A stretch of DNA of 64,000 bases from Rallus limicola (taxonomy: Eukaryota; Chordata; Aves; Gruiformes; Rallidae). Position 1 is the first letter of the stretch; the number at the start of each line of letters is the position of its first letter. Of the stretch, positions 25,456 to 37,200 are shown in pieces. The stretch is taken from the NCBI GenBank assembly GCA_022605955.1, contig JAKCOZ010000008.1:27343083-27407082 (forward strand). The letters are read 5' to 3'. Below the pieces are notes generated by a model, which was not told the DNA's origin, ran no database searches, and saw only the letters and a program-made list of their open reading frames with translations. The translations under genes were made by a program, and so were the position numbers.

Positions 25456-26725
25456 GCGGTAGTTAATGAAAACCAAACCTTTCCAAGGAGGTGGTTTTGT
25501 TCGTTTTGTTCAAAAATTTTTTGGCGATCAACCACTTGAGGCGTCCATAAACTTCAGTAACGGGGAGTGCTGGGGACTCGGAGCGCACCCCGCTCCTGCT
25601 CGCACCACAGTGCGAGAGTAGAAAAGTCTCATACTGGAGTTCGTGTTAAAAAAAAAAAAGAAAAAGAAGTTGTTATTATTAATAGTAATAAATAAATTAT
25701 TTTTATAGCGAGATTGAGGACGGCTGGGGAAGTGGTGGGAAATAATCGCCCTTTTTTCCAGTGGAAATAAGGACAGCGTGAAAATCATGCACTGGAGAGA
25801 AAAAAATACCCCACACATTCGTAATTTGAAACAGAAAGAAATGAAGAAAAGGCTTTTATTGGGAAAAATATGTAAAAGAAAAATAAGCATCGGGTATCGT
25901 AAAATCTGTCTAAATTAAATGATGTTTACAAAACAGAAGTTACCAATCAGCAAAATTTATCCGCGCTTGGTTCGGGTTCCCCTCGGTTTCGCTAACAAGC
26001 CCCTTTGCTTCCGCCTCGAAATTTTCAAATTATTACCGTTCCCGGTTTCAAAGTTAAAAAGAGTATTTTCCGCAAACGTTCGGTGTCTAAATGCAGGATT
26101 AAACACGCATTTGGCGGTCCTGGTATTTCAGGAAACGCGCAAGTGGGAAAGCGGCTGCCAGTGGGGGAAAAAACCGAACGCGAGAGAAAGGTGCAGGGGA
26201 TTCATTGCAAATAAAGCGATCGCTACATATATATTTAAATGTATTTAATTGTATGCATTATTCAAATGCCCTTCTGACTAGTTTAATAATTTAGAATCGA
26301 TAGTTTTCCTAAAAACTTTATAAAATATTTACACTTAATAAAATATTAATCGATTAACAAGCCAGTCGTACTCTTATAGGAGCTTTACTAAAGTCCTGTA
26401 ATCGCGCTGTCGCCACACGTCTCCGCTGTTAAGGAACGGATAGCTGACAAAATGTAAATGAAGATCTTCAGACGGTGGTGTTTATAAAATAGCTCATTAA
26501 TGGGCTTGGATTGAATCTCTCCATCCATCCACATCATCAGATATAATAATAGTAACGAATCAGACAGGGAAGATCCTGGCTAAACCATTGGCATTTTTTT
26601 TCCAGAAGTACTGAAGTCCTAAATCACCATTTCTTCTAACTTTCTGGCCATTGATCCGCGGGAATTCGTAGTTCAACATCAAAGGTAAGAACAAAACATT
26701 ATTCAATTATTCGATAGCTGGTGGG
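25456..26725. promoter_or_regulatory. AT-rich, motif-dense gap inside the CpG complex (candidate conserved element)
   Basis: About 1.27 kb of AT-rich DNA lies between two CpG islands. It keeps scattered CpGs despite low GC, which is often seen in constrained sequence. It contains ATCGAT at 26296-26301 and the 12-bp palindrome TTAATCGATTAA at 26346-26357, both matching sites bound by CUT/ONECUT-CUX type domains. It also has homeodomain-type CTCATTAATGGG near 26.49 kb, and a candidate exon at 26606-26684. A poly(A)-like run occurs near 25.65 kb. Regulatory function is inferred from composition and motifs; no alignment was made. Confidence 0.5.
26606..26684 (+). other. Candidate upstream alternative non-coding exon
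   Basis: A 79-nt segment is bounded on the left by a T-rich tract ending in TTTCCAG and on the right by CAAAG|GTAAGA, so it has the hallmarks of an internal exon on the plus strand. It contains no ATG, which would suit a 5' UTR exon spliced to the SATB2 acceptor at 30308/30309. Mammalian SATB2 is known to have transcript variants that differ in their 5' UTR exons, which makes this plausible. No transcript evidence is available here, and chance pairing of splice-like signals cannot be excluded. Confidence 0.35.
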
Positions 26726-26771
26726 AAAGGTTAACTTCCACGGAAGAGCTTCTGCTGAGCTTTATCAGATC

Positions 26772-26796
26772 GGGGGGCGGGAGGGGGGGAGGGGGG
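26772..26796 (+). other. G-quadruplex motif with single-nucleotide loops
   Basis: Four G runs of 6, 3, 7 and 6 are separated by one nucleotide each (C, A, A). Single-nucleotide loops favour a very stable parallel quadruplex. It sits at the upstream edge of CpG-island segment 3. Confidence 0.75.
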
Positions 26797-27632
26797 AGAA
26801 GAAAAGTTACATCGGGTTATTAAAAAGAAAAACGAGACTTCTCCAAACTTTGAGGCTCCTTTCGGAAAGGGACGGCAGGAGACCTGGCTGGCGGCAGCCG
26901 CTGCGCTCTCTCCTCCTCCGCAGCCTGCGCGTTCCCGGCACCGGCGCTCGCTCCTCCGATTGCTCCGGGAGCCCCGGCCTGGCGGCGACCCCCGCGCCCC
27001 CGGCCTTCCGCTGTGCCCCGGATCTTTTCTGGCTCCCCTAAACTTCAGCCGGCGACGGGACCCGGCTCCCACCCACGTTCATGGCTTGGCTGTCCTGGGG
27101 CAAGGCTTGCACTGCGGCCGGACTTGGGCGGCGGGTCCCCGTGCCCCTTCCGAGGAGGGGAGAGGCACGAGGCGGGAGAAGCCGCCGCACTCGGCGCTGC
27201 ATTTCGGGGCCGGGCCGGGGGTCGGATGTGGAGCGAAGCGATTATTTCTCTTACCCTGCCCCGGGATCCGCTGCTTCTCCCGGCACCGCTTCCAGGGGCG
27301 GCCCGAAGCCCACCGGGAAAGCCGAGCGCTCGGCGGGCGGGCTGTCACTGCCGCTCGGAGGGAAGGAGCCGGGGCAGCGGGACCAGCGGTAGCCGGGCTT
27401 CCGCGGAGGGGGACCTGCCCTTCCCCTCCTCCAAATCCCGGGGCAACACTGGCCGGGCTCGGGACGGTTGCATGCGCGCTCAGGGCTACCGCTGCTGCCC
27501 ACCCTCCCCTCCCCGGGCGTTTACGGGGCGGATGGAAACCTGCCGCCAGGGCTGCCCGGTGGTGGTGATGATGCTCCTGCCGCGACGTGGTGCCCGGGCT
27601 GGGGGCTGCCCGCTCCCCCCACCTCCCGGTAG

Positions 27633-27654
27633 CCCCCCCCCCCTTTTTTTTTTT
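27633..27654. repeat. Poly-C / poly-T junction
   Basis: Eleven C residues are followed by eleven T residues. The length is likely to be unreliable in assembly and polymorphic. Confidence 0.8.
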
Positions 27655-28480
27655 GACCCTCCGGCGCCACCGTAAAAGGCAGAGTTCTTAAGGGGGCACG
27701 ACGGGAAGGGTGGCGCCCTTCAGGGACCCAGCAGCGGACGGGCGGCGGGGGAGGACGAGGGCGAGGCGGGCACCGGTGCCCATCACCATCCCTCGCCACC
27801 TTCCCCCTCCTTCCCAACCGCCCGGCCGTCGCCCGTCCCCCGCGCCGGAGGGGATTTCTTCGGACTACCTTAACTCGGGGCTCGTTCCGCCGCCGGGCGG
27901 GCGGGGAGGGCTCGGCGGCGCGGGGCCGCCGGCTCATTCCCCTGCGCCCCCCGGGCCGGGCAGGGGGCGCTGCGAGTCCTCGGGGCGCGCCGCTGGGGGC
28001 AGCGTCCGCTTCGCCGGCGGCCCCGGGGAGCGGCGCGGGTGCACCTTGCACCCAAGGGAGAGGTGACTGCCAGCCGGGAGACCGCTGACTCCCCCGGGAC
28101 CGGCGAAGAGCCCGATCCCACCCCGCCGCGACTTCCCCACGGGAGCCTTCCCCTCCCTGCTGACTGCACTTAGCCAGCACTGTCATGCCTTATCCGGAGC
28201 TCCGCTATTAAATAATTTAGCGGCGGCAGCAGCAGCACTTCCCCGCCGCTTCTCACGGCCTCCCAGCCCCCGCCATCAATTATTCAGGGCCAGCCCGGTA
28301 ACTGCCTGGAGCCAGGCAAGAGAGGAGGGCGGCTGCGGGGCCCTACCTGGAGCCGGGCCGCAAGCCCACTCTCGGAGCCCCGGCGGAAACGCGATCGGCC
28401 CTCGGGGCGGCAGCCCCCGCCGCCCCGCGAAAAGTTATTGTTGCTTCTCTCCAGGGAGAGGCTGCGGGAGGGTCCCTGCC

Positions 28481-28485
28481 ATTGG
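28481..28485 (-). promoter_or_regulatory. Inverted CCAAT box (NF-Y type)
   Basis: The minus strand reads GACCAATGGC, a full match to the RRCCAATSR preference of NF-Y. It lies about 1.3 kb upstream of the inferred exon 1 donor. Confidence 0.45.
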
Positions 28486-28614
28486 TCGGCTCCCCAGAGG
28501 GGACGCGGGTGGCAGGAAGCGGCGAGGCCCCACCGGCTTCGTCGGACCGACCCGGGAGCCTGGACTGGATGCCGGTGGCAGCTTTGCTCCTCCCTAGTCG
28601 GTCCGGTCTCCCAA

Positions 28615-28825
28615 CTCCGGCTTCCCCTATTTCACGACCCCCCACCCCTTCCCCTTCTTCTCCCGGCTCCTCCTCCTCTTCTTCCCCCTCGGCCCTCCCC
28701 CAGTCCGACTGCCCCTGTCCTTGCGCCCTTCTGCCCTGTGTCCCTCTTGTCATCGCCGCCTCGTCCTGCCGTGCTTCCCCTTCCCCACCCAGCCCGCCCT
28801 CCTCCCTCTCTCTCTCCCTCCCTCC
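28615..28825. repeat. Pyrimidine-skewed tract
   Basis: The plus strand is dominated by C and T over about 210 bp, ending in a pure 29-nt CT run at 28797-28825. Such tracts can adopt triplex structures and are frequent in TATA-less promoters. Confidence 0.65.
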
Positions 28826-29036
28826 GTGCGGCATCGCGCTCGCTTTTCGTGTGCGAGATGTATTATTTATTTATCGGTGTTTCATTTCCTGCCAGGTGGG
28901 TCTCTGCCTCCCACCCTTGCGCGCAGCGGGGCCGGCCGGGCTGGGGCAGCGCGGGGCGGGTCGGGCCGGGAGGAGGTGGGCTGCTGCGCGCCCGTCTGCG
29001 CCCGATCCCGAGATAGCACCGAGTCTTGATTTTTGC

Positions 29037-29059
29037 GGGGGGGCGGGAAGGGGGAGGGG
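29037..29059 (+). other. G-quadruplex motif in promoter
   Basis: G runs of 7, 3, 5 and 4 are separated by C, AA and A. It lies about 720 bp upstream of the inferred exon 1 donor. Confidence 0.7.
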
Positions 29060-29133
29060 TGTCGGAGGCGAGGAGGGGTGGCGATGTTTGGGATGCACAG
29101 CCCTGGGACGGGAACGCCGCGCAGACAGACAGG

Positions 29134-29183
29134 CACACACACGTACATACACACACACACACACACACACACGCACGCACGCC
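29134..29183. repeat. CA microsatellite
   Basis: Twelve uninterrupted AC units (29149-29172) are flanked by degenerate CA and GCAC units. It lies in the promoter or 5' UTR and its length may vary between individuals. Confidence 0.9.
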
Positions 29184-29608
29184 AAACCCGAAACCAAGGA
29201 CAACCCCAAAAAGGACTCACTCTGCCTCGATGACTCAACGCAACTAATAACCGTTTCTCCGCTCTCTGTGGCGAGTCCCTCCTGCCGCTGCTGTCGCTGG
29301 CAGAGGAGGGAGTGATTGAAAGTGACACACCGGGGGCCGCCGCCGCCGCTTCCCCGCGCCGCCAGGCACCCGTCGCCGCCGCGGAGCCCGGGAGAGCGGC
29401 GCTCCCTCCTCTTCTCCTCCCCCCGTCTCCCCGGGTATTGATTTTCTCCGCTGAAGGTGTGAGAAGTCGGCTCCCTCTCCCCTCTCCTCCGCGCCGCAGC
29501 CGGCGGCCCCCCGCCCCCATCGCCACCCGGGACCCTCTGGGAAAGGGGTCTGGCCCCTGCAGCCTCGGGCAGCCGCCCCGGCCCCACCGCCTCGGCACCC
29601 CCGGAGAA

Positions 29609-29636
29609 GGGCAAGGAGGGGGCTGGGGGTGGGGGG
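29609..29636 (+). other. G-quadruplex motif in the likely 5' UTR
   Basis: G runs of 3, 5, 5 and 6 are separated by loops of 6, 2 and 1 nt. If transcribed in exon 1 it could form in RNA and slow scanning ribosomes; that is inference. Confidence 0.55.
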
Positions 29637-29714
29637 AAGGAGTAGAAGGGAAGAAAGCGGCGTGAGAGGAGGAAACAAGAAAACTTTCCACCCTGGATTC
29701 TCTACTTCTGATCC

Positions 29715-29756
29715 ATGGACAGAGCCCAACTCAGCCAACTTACAGACAGGCTATAA
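29715..29756 (+). CDS. Upstream ORF in SATB2 exon 1, 13 codons plus stop
   Basis: ATG at 29715 opens a frame encoding MDRAQLSQLTDRL and closes at TAA 29754-29756, three bases before the inferred splice donor. The whole upstream ORF therefore sits in exon 1 and would be present in every mRNA using this exon. The start context has T at -3 and G at +4, so it is intermediate and allows leaky scanning. It ends well before the main start codon and does not overlap it (about 53 nt of spliced leader between them). A regulatory role on SATB2 translation is inference; a functional peptide is not claimed. Confidence 0.4.
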   Translation: MDRAQLSQLTDRL

Positions 29757-29759
29757 GCA

Positions 29760-31280
<1,521 letters not shown>

Positions 31281-31376
31281 TACTTCAACTTTCAAACTTA
31301 CTCTGCGGTCTGGTTGCTGGTCAGTTTTGTGTTCACAGCACCTTTAAGTGACACGCGTAGTTTTCTTTCTTACCCT

Positions 31377-31398
31377 CCCCCCCGCACCCCCCCCCCCC
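31377..31398. repeat. Poly-C tract
   Basis: Seven C, then GCA, then twelve C. It is a low-complexity tract just beyond the CpG island. Confidence 0.85.
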
Positions 31399-32788
31399 GT
31401 TTTCATCCGAGCAACTAAACTTTCCAGCCAGTTCTCCTAAATGCCCTCTTTTTTTATCTTAATCCTGGTACTGTCACAGTAAATGCAGGACAGCCTCGTG
31501 TTAGGAAAAATACGTTTAAAATTCTTGGAATTAGCCAGATGTCTCGAGCAAAATAATGCAGGATAGGCCACAAATAACTCCGACTTGTTTAAAAAACCAA
31601 ACACCTCTCTGTGTTTGTGTTTTAAAACGTGCAGAGTGGTAAAATACAAATGTAGTTGTTTATACACAAAGAGTTGGAGTAAATGACATTTCAGGAGATA
31701 GTTTGATATGGTCGTCACATGACTCTCTACTACGTGAGGTTTATTTAGCGATTTTGCTATTAGATGCTGGTTTTAGACCTCTGGCTCAATAGGCTTCCTA
31801 ATTGCTGGAGTTTGCTAAGGGGCTGCAGATTTTACTTTATTTTAAAAACGTAGGACATTTGTATACCTAATGAAGGGTAAGAGATCTCACCAGTTCTTTA
31901 TGTTTCTTGGATGACTATATGTCTGTTTTTTAAGCCTCTTCTCTGTGTCCTTCTAATGTACGGAAAAAGAAGAAACAGCTTTGCAGTGAAAGACTTGTAA
32001 TGCTATTCCATGTAACAAATTAACAGAGAAATAATTTGTTGAATAATTAAAAAAATTAACTAAATTATATAAAAATGATATGCTTAGTTTTGGATGCCGT
32101 TCTCAAAACTGAGGCATTATAGCTGCTTGATTTTAAAGAGAAGCATTAGAGCCCAAGCTGAAATCTTTTTCTTTGGGGCATTTATAGAAATACATTTTAA
32201 AGGAAGGTTTTAAATGTTTTGGAATATGTATGTTGCTTTCTAATTGTAGCTGCGTTAGCCAAGAGAAATCCAAGAGAATTTTGTAGTTATATTGTTGGTT
32301 CAGCTTGAATCTGGCCTGTTAAATTAGGGGAGATTTCTTCCAATTAAGACAAAGACTGTCATTTCTGAAAGCGAACTTTTAAGGGCTTACATTTTCATTC
32401 ATTACTTGTCAGCTCATTTATAAAGTTGGTGTAGACTGAAGTGTAAAAGTGTGGGGGAATAGGAAATGCAGGAGTATTTTTTTTTCCTTAGCTGCTGTTT
32501 TTTAAACAGTCTCAATCTCTTTGGTTTTAGGCTATTCATAATAAAGTTTATTCATTATTCCTTATTGATACTGAAAGCAAGAAGAAAATTGTTCTTGTCT
32601 AAATACTTACCTAGGTTCTATAATACTCAATACTAAATCAGTTAAGGCAGATTTTTTTAATAAGATAATGGTGCTGTTTAAAATTGATTTAATTTTTTTT
32701 CCCTCCTGGAAATGCTCTCAAGATAAATCAACATAGCTAATCTCCAGATATATTCTTCCTCCCTTCTTTTTCAAGTTTGATCTTTAAG

Positions 32789-32871
32789 AACCAGTGTGAC
32801 CCAAGTGATCTTCCGAATAGGGATCGCACTGGTTTGGGTATTTCCAGAAGCCTCTGCAGTAATCACTGCAG
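32789..32871. repeat. Two short inverted repeats in intron 2
   Basis: AACCAGTG at 32789-32796 is the exact reverse complement of CACTGGTT at 32827-32834. CTGCAGT at 32854-32860 is the exact reverse complement of ACTGCAG at 32865-32871, around AATC. The surrounding AT-rich stretch retains several CpGs. No gene is recognised; this may be a regulatory element. Confidence 0.5.
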
Positions 32872-34143
32872 TGTTAGTCCTTTTTTCGCAAGTTGTGAAA
32901 CGCAGCTGTAGACGTTCGTGGAGAGGCTTGCTGTTAATATACTGGCAAGTCAGTATTGAACTTCTCTTCAAATAAATGTTAATAAAGGCTCTTTTAGTGG
33001 TGTTCCTAGTGTTTGGTAAAAAGGAAACTAGTGAAATTTGTAGTGAAACAACATCTAAGACTTCAGTTGTCAGTCTTTGAGTTTATTCTTCTTTCAGTTT
33101 ATTTTTCAAGCTTTAAAAAAGCACTAATATTTACTGAATCTAAACTTCATTTGGGGAAAAAAAATTAAATACCCTACTGGAAACTAGAGGCTGATTTAGT
33201 TTTTATTTTATTAAAATCTTTATTCTATAAAGTGTCTCTGTAGGTTTTGAAAGCAAAGACAGATGCTAGCAGTTCTTTGTTTCATCTCATTTCGGTCCTG
33301 AGAGATGTAAATGCTGAAATTCCTTCCTACTTGTTGAGTGACTTTTTGGTGTAATAATCCCTGGTTCTGAACTTAATCCCTGTGAACAGAGCAATAAGCT
33401 CCCAACTAACTGGTGCTCTGATGAGACTGATGACCTTTGGTAACAAGTTTTATAATCGTGGTGTTTGCTACAATTATTTTTCCAGTGACTTCCCTGAGAA
33501 ATAGAGAAATATGATAGTCCTGTAGGTATTTTTAGGTTTCTCTCTAGATTTATGGGTGAAAAAGTGCTTTAAAATAAGCTTTTGTAGTGCAGGAAGAAAA
33601 CCAGTTGTTCTCATGAGAAATTTTGCCATACGACTCCACTTTTTTAATTCTTAACCTGAACGTACTTAATTCAAAGGGCCATTACAGCAGTGATAATAAA
33701 CTAGTGAAGGTCACTAAAAAGATAAATGGCGTCTTAAAGGTTGTGTTTAATAGGGGATTTTAAAGTTTCAGTACTGTTTACGATGTTGTTAACGTCAGTC
33801 CAATGTGTTAGAGTCCAATTTTGGTTTGCCTGACTAACTAACCCACCGCTTTCTATAATGTTTCAGGAGTTATCTAACCAGACCGTTTTAAAAACTGTGT
33901 GCACTAAAACACAAGTGCTCAGGTCTTCAGGAGAGACAGGTTTTATAAACGTCCCTGGGTAAAAAAAAAAAGGCTAATACCGCTTTAAAAAACATATGAA
34001 GCCTGGGAGAGAGTTTAGAGCAAGCAAGAGCACTATGGTGTTGACAGCTTTATATCCCTGTTGGGTAACATTCACTTACTAGAATTGGCGTCTCCTCTCA
34101 GTTAGTAATTCACTCCATAAGGATTAAAAAAAAAGGGGGGGGA

Positions 34144-34153
34144 TGATTAATGG
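34144..34153 (+). promoter_or_regulatory. HOX-PBX type site TGATTAATGG
   Basis: An exact match to the TGATTAATGG form of HOX-PBX composite sites, in intron 2. A single 10-mer in a long intron may be chance. Confidence 0.3.
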
Positions 34154-34222
34154 CTCGGCAACTTATATTTACAAAATTGTTGATTGCAATTGTGAACCTG
34201 TTTGCGTATGAGTGGATGTGCA

Positions 34223-34250
34223 TGTGTGTGTGTGTGTATATATATGTGTA
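34223..34250. repeat. (TG)7(TA)n microsatellite
   Basis: Seven TG units continue into TA and TG units. Confidence 0.85.
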
Positions 34251-37200
34251 TGCGTTGGTTTTGAAAAGCATAGAAAATAAGTATACAAAGCCTCTGTACG
34301 CGACTTAAAATACTGGTACGCAGGATGAGCTGTTCTGAAGTTTGGTTTTGCTGAAATAGAAGCATAGAACTGAAATAGAGCCAAGACACACGTTCAGATT
34401 TGGGGAAGGAAAGGGTTGCAAAAATTTGCTGGTTAGATTAGTTTGACGCGGTCTGATAGTAATGCATTCTTATTCATTTAACTGTTAAAATGTGTGATTT
34501 AATTTACAGAATATTAATGGAGGAGAAAACTTTCAGACATTTCAAACTAAATTGTATGCTTGGGATGTTAATCAGTAGCTGTGGTTACCGTGCTTGTACA
34601 AAGTCAGATGTACCAGCAACGTGGATCCAGTGACTCTTTGGAGCGCTGCTGCTAATTGCTGTAAGCCCCATAAAGTTCGGATGTATCACGGTCTTGTCTG
34701 CTTAGGTGTAGTTAGAAATCTGTTTCCATGTATCTCTGGGGCGAAAGAAGTGCTGACCGAGGGTGGTTAAAGAGCTGTTTGTCAAAATCCCTTCTAAATA
34801 TTCCTGCAAAAATGTGGTAGAGGTTGTGCTACCTCTTATGTCTTTTACGTGGATTTAAAGTACTCCACTGGCGAGAAAATCCACTTTGGTGCTGACGGAG
34901 GAGTGCAGCTTGATCAAATTTGCTCCTCCGCTCTGAACGGTTAGTTAACGTTAAGCTCTAACTGGGATCTGAACGGAGCGAGGAAGCGTGTTTTGCTCGG
35001 TCTTATGAATGGAGTAAAGTGAAAGTTTAAGTTTTAGATAGTCTCCCTGCCTAGATCCCGGGCGCAGAATGTCTTCCCGATGCCTGGGAGACATCCGTAG
35101 CTCTCTGAAAGAATTAACCGCAGCGAGATGCAGAAGCACGAGAGCCGCAGATCTCTGGCAGTTCAGGAACCAGCAGTACGTGAATGTATTTTATGCTTTT
35201 TCAGTGGCAGAGTAGTTGGAAAATGTTGCCTTGTACTTTGATACAACGTAGCAGGAGTTATGAGGAAATGTAAATTCTCAGATTTTACATGTTTCTGATT
35301 CCTAATGAGGAAGAGACATCTAATTTAACAGGAACAGCAAGAAAAGCAAGGCAGTGATTTCTTCTTCATGACTGATGGTTAAAAATGAGTTTCTGGTCTT
35401 TTTGCTGATTTCCACCCCCACCCCCCTTTCCCAATCAGATTGTGTCATGTAAATAGAATAAACAGCAGTCACTCCTGCAGGGTCATGTAGTATATCAGCT
35501 GTATTTTTGCTGAGGTGGAAAAATAGCCTTTCTTTATGTGTTTTCAGTACTTGGTCTGTTATTATAATAAAGACACAGTTGGTTAAACTATACGTGCAAT
35601 TGAACATACACATTAAAGGGAATATAGGGTATCCACCCATTTGGTGACCTACGCATAATTCGATGTTTAGAGTAATTTTGGGACTCTTAAGTTGCATCTG
35701 CAGAAAGCCACTGACAATTTTGAATTGAAGATTTAAGATTAGCTGTAGTCAGATTTTATTTTTTGCCGCAGCAGTTCTTAAGTGTTTCGAGTCATCTCCT
35801 CACTTCCTCCCCACCCCATGCCCATGGCCATGTTAGTTAACTGGATGGTATTATTTTCTCCATGAACCAAAGCAAAGGAAAAAAAAACCCAACATCTTTG
35901 AAAAACTCGATGTTAATTCTTCCCCTCTGCTTTACAAATTGGGTCCTGCCTTTCCTTAGGTTCACTGGGATAGAACAGAGCAGGTTTGCTGTCAGTTATT
36001 TATAGGGTGATTGTTTGAAAGCTCCTGTTAAGGTAATTCTGTCAGTGACTCCTTGGAATTATTACTATGCCTGAAGAAGATGGCCAAATCATATCAAAAC
36101 TACAAAGTTGCCAGTGAGGAAACAGAATTTCAAGAAAAATTGAGGAGTGACATATTTCACACTCAGAATTTAGCTAAAGGATTCGGACACTGAAGGAAGA
36201 AAACCAGTATTAAACTGCTGTTGCTATGAATAAACACTTAAAGGGGAGGTTTAAAGATTTCTTTCCTAAATACTTAGTTTTGGGGGGTGTCTTTGCATTC
36301 TATTTAAATTATTTTACTCTAGTGAATGTTTTATCTAGATTTAAAAGAAAAAACCCCAAACTGTGGCATAATGCAATTGTAATCAAGTCGTCATTTCAAC
36401 AGACAGCTATGTCATACTTAAAATCTGTAGTTTGTAGCACAGACTTTCAGGTGGCATCACCTATTCTAAAATAGCTTTACACGTTTTTGAGTGTCGTACT
36501 TTTCATGGAGATGCTAGTCTGAATGTTTGATTTTGCAGTTACTTTCCATTATTGCTGATTTCCTTAAAGCTGTCTGTGTGGAATGGGGAGGAAAATGGCC
36601 ACAACGCTGATTCGGAGCTTCAAGTGAAACACTCGGGCCAGTAGGATTTTTGTCATTCGCATTGACACAGAAGATGGAAATACACTATGACATCTCTGAT
36701 GATGTAAAGCGAAGGCAGTTTTATGGCAGTCATGTATTTATATTTGCCAAACAGCTGTGTGACCTGTTTAGGAAAATTCTTATTTTTGTGAGTGAGCACT
36801 CCCCAACCTGCTTTTAAGTCTTATTTTTAAACTTTTCAAAATAACTGAAAATCTGTAAAACTTGGGAAGATTTTATTTCGAATCCCAAATTGCAAGGCAT
36901 AGATAAGTTAGGCCTTTAATTACCACCCCTCATCATAATTTAGTTAAATTAGTAACTACTGCTGTGTTTTAGGATTAAAGGCCTGGTTTTTCAGTATTAC
37001 CCTGACTGTTTGAATTGATACGATGGGGGTTTGTTCAAGATAACCTGTGCCTGATCCAGACTCCGTAACTACCAAAGGTGCGTCCTCTCCTTTGGAAGCT
37101 CAGAGTGGTTTTGAAACCAGCCTGCTGTGTTGAACAAGGAACCGATGAGCTGTCTGAGCTCTGAAAAAATTGTCTCATCACTGGTTCCTCCTGTAGGAAA

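Larger units (their letters stand above)
26726..28430. promoter_or_regulatory. CpG-island segment 3, distal part
   Basis: CpG-dense sequence resumes near 26.73 kb with a G-run cluster (26772-26796) and continues to the SATB2 5' region. It includes a C-run/T-run junction at 27633-27654 and a CTCF-like core AGGGGGCGCTG at 27962-27972. Overlapping ORFs on both strands are composition artefacts. Confidence 0.7.
28431..29599 (+). promoter_or_regulatory. SATB2: Presumed SATB2 proximal promoter region
   Basis: CpG-island sequence immediately upstream of the inferred first exon. Visible elements are an inverted CCAAT box (ATTGG at 28481-28485 with NF-Y-like flanks), a strongly pyrimidine-rich stretch (about 28615-28825, with an uninterrupted 29-nt pyrimidine run at 28797-28825), a G-quadruplex motif (29037-29059), GC boxes, and a CA microsatellite. 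No convincing TATA box is positioned for a start site, which fits a dispersed CpG-island promoter. The exact transcription start cannot be fixed from sequence and may lie anywhere in this interval. Confidence 0.55.
29600..29759 (+). other. SATB2: SATB2 non-coding exon 1 (3' part; start not determined)
   Basis: The 3' end is set by AAGCA|GTAAGTA, with a perfect +1 to +6 donor but A rather than G at the last exon base. The next acceptor on the plus strand that fits is at 30307-30308, just before the SATB2 start codon, giving a 549-bp GC-rich intron. This agrees with the known arrangement of SATB2, whose first exon is untranslated. The exon contains a G-quadruplex motif (29609-29636) and a complete short upstream ORF (29715-29756). 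The start given here is arbitrary: the true start site may lie several hundred bases upstream. Confidence 0.5.

Noticed and set aside
29132..29183. CRISPR-like or structured array
   Set aside because: It is a simple CA microsatellite with no spacers. The genome is vertebrate, so CRISPR arrays are not expected.
28482..29315. 277-codon plus frame, and minus frames of 247-269 codons over 28.87-29.69 kb
   Set aside because: They read through the CA microsatellite and pyrimidine tract (Thr-His and Val-Cys repeats) and overlap each other. They are not credible proteins.
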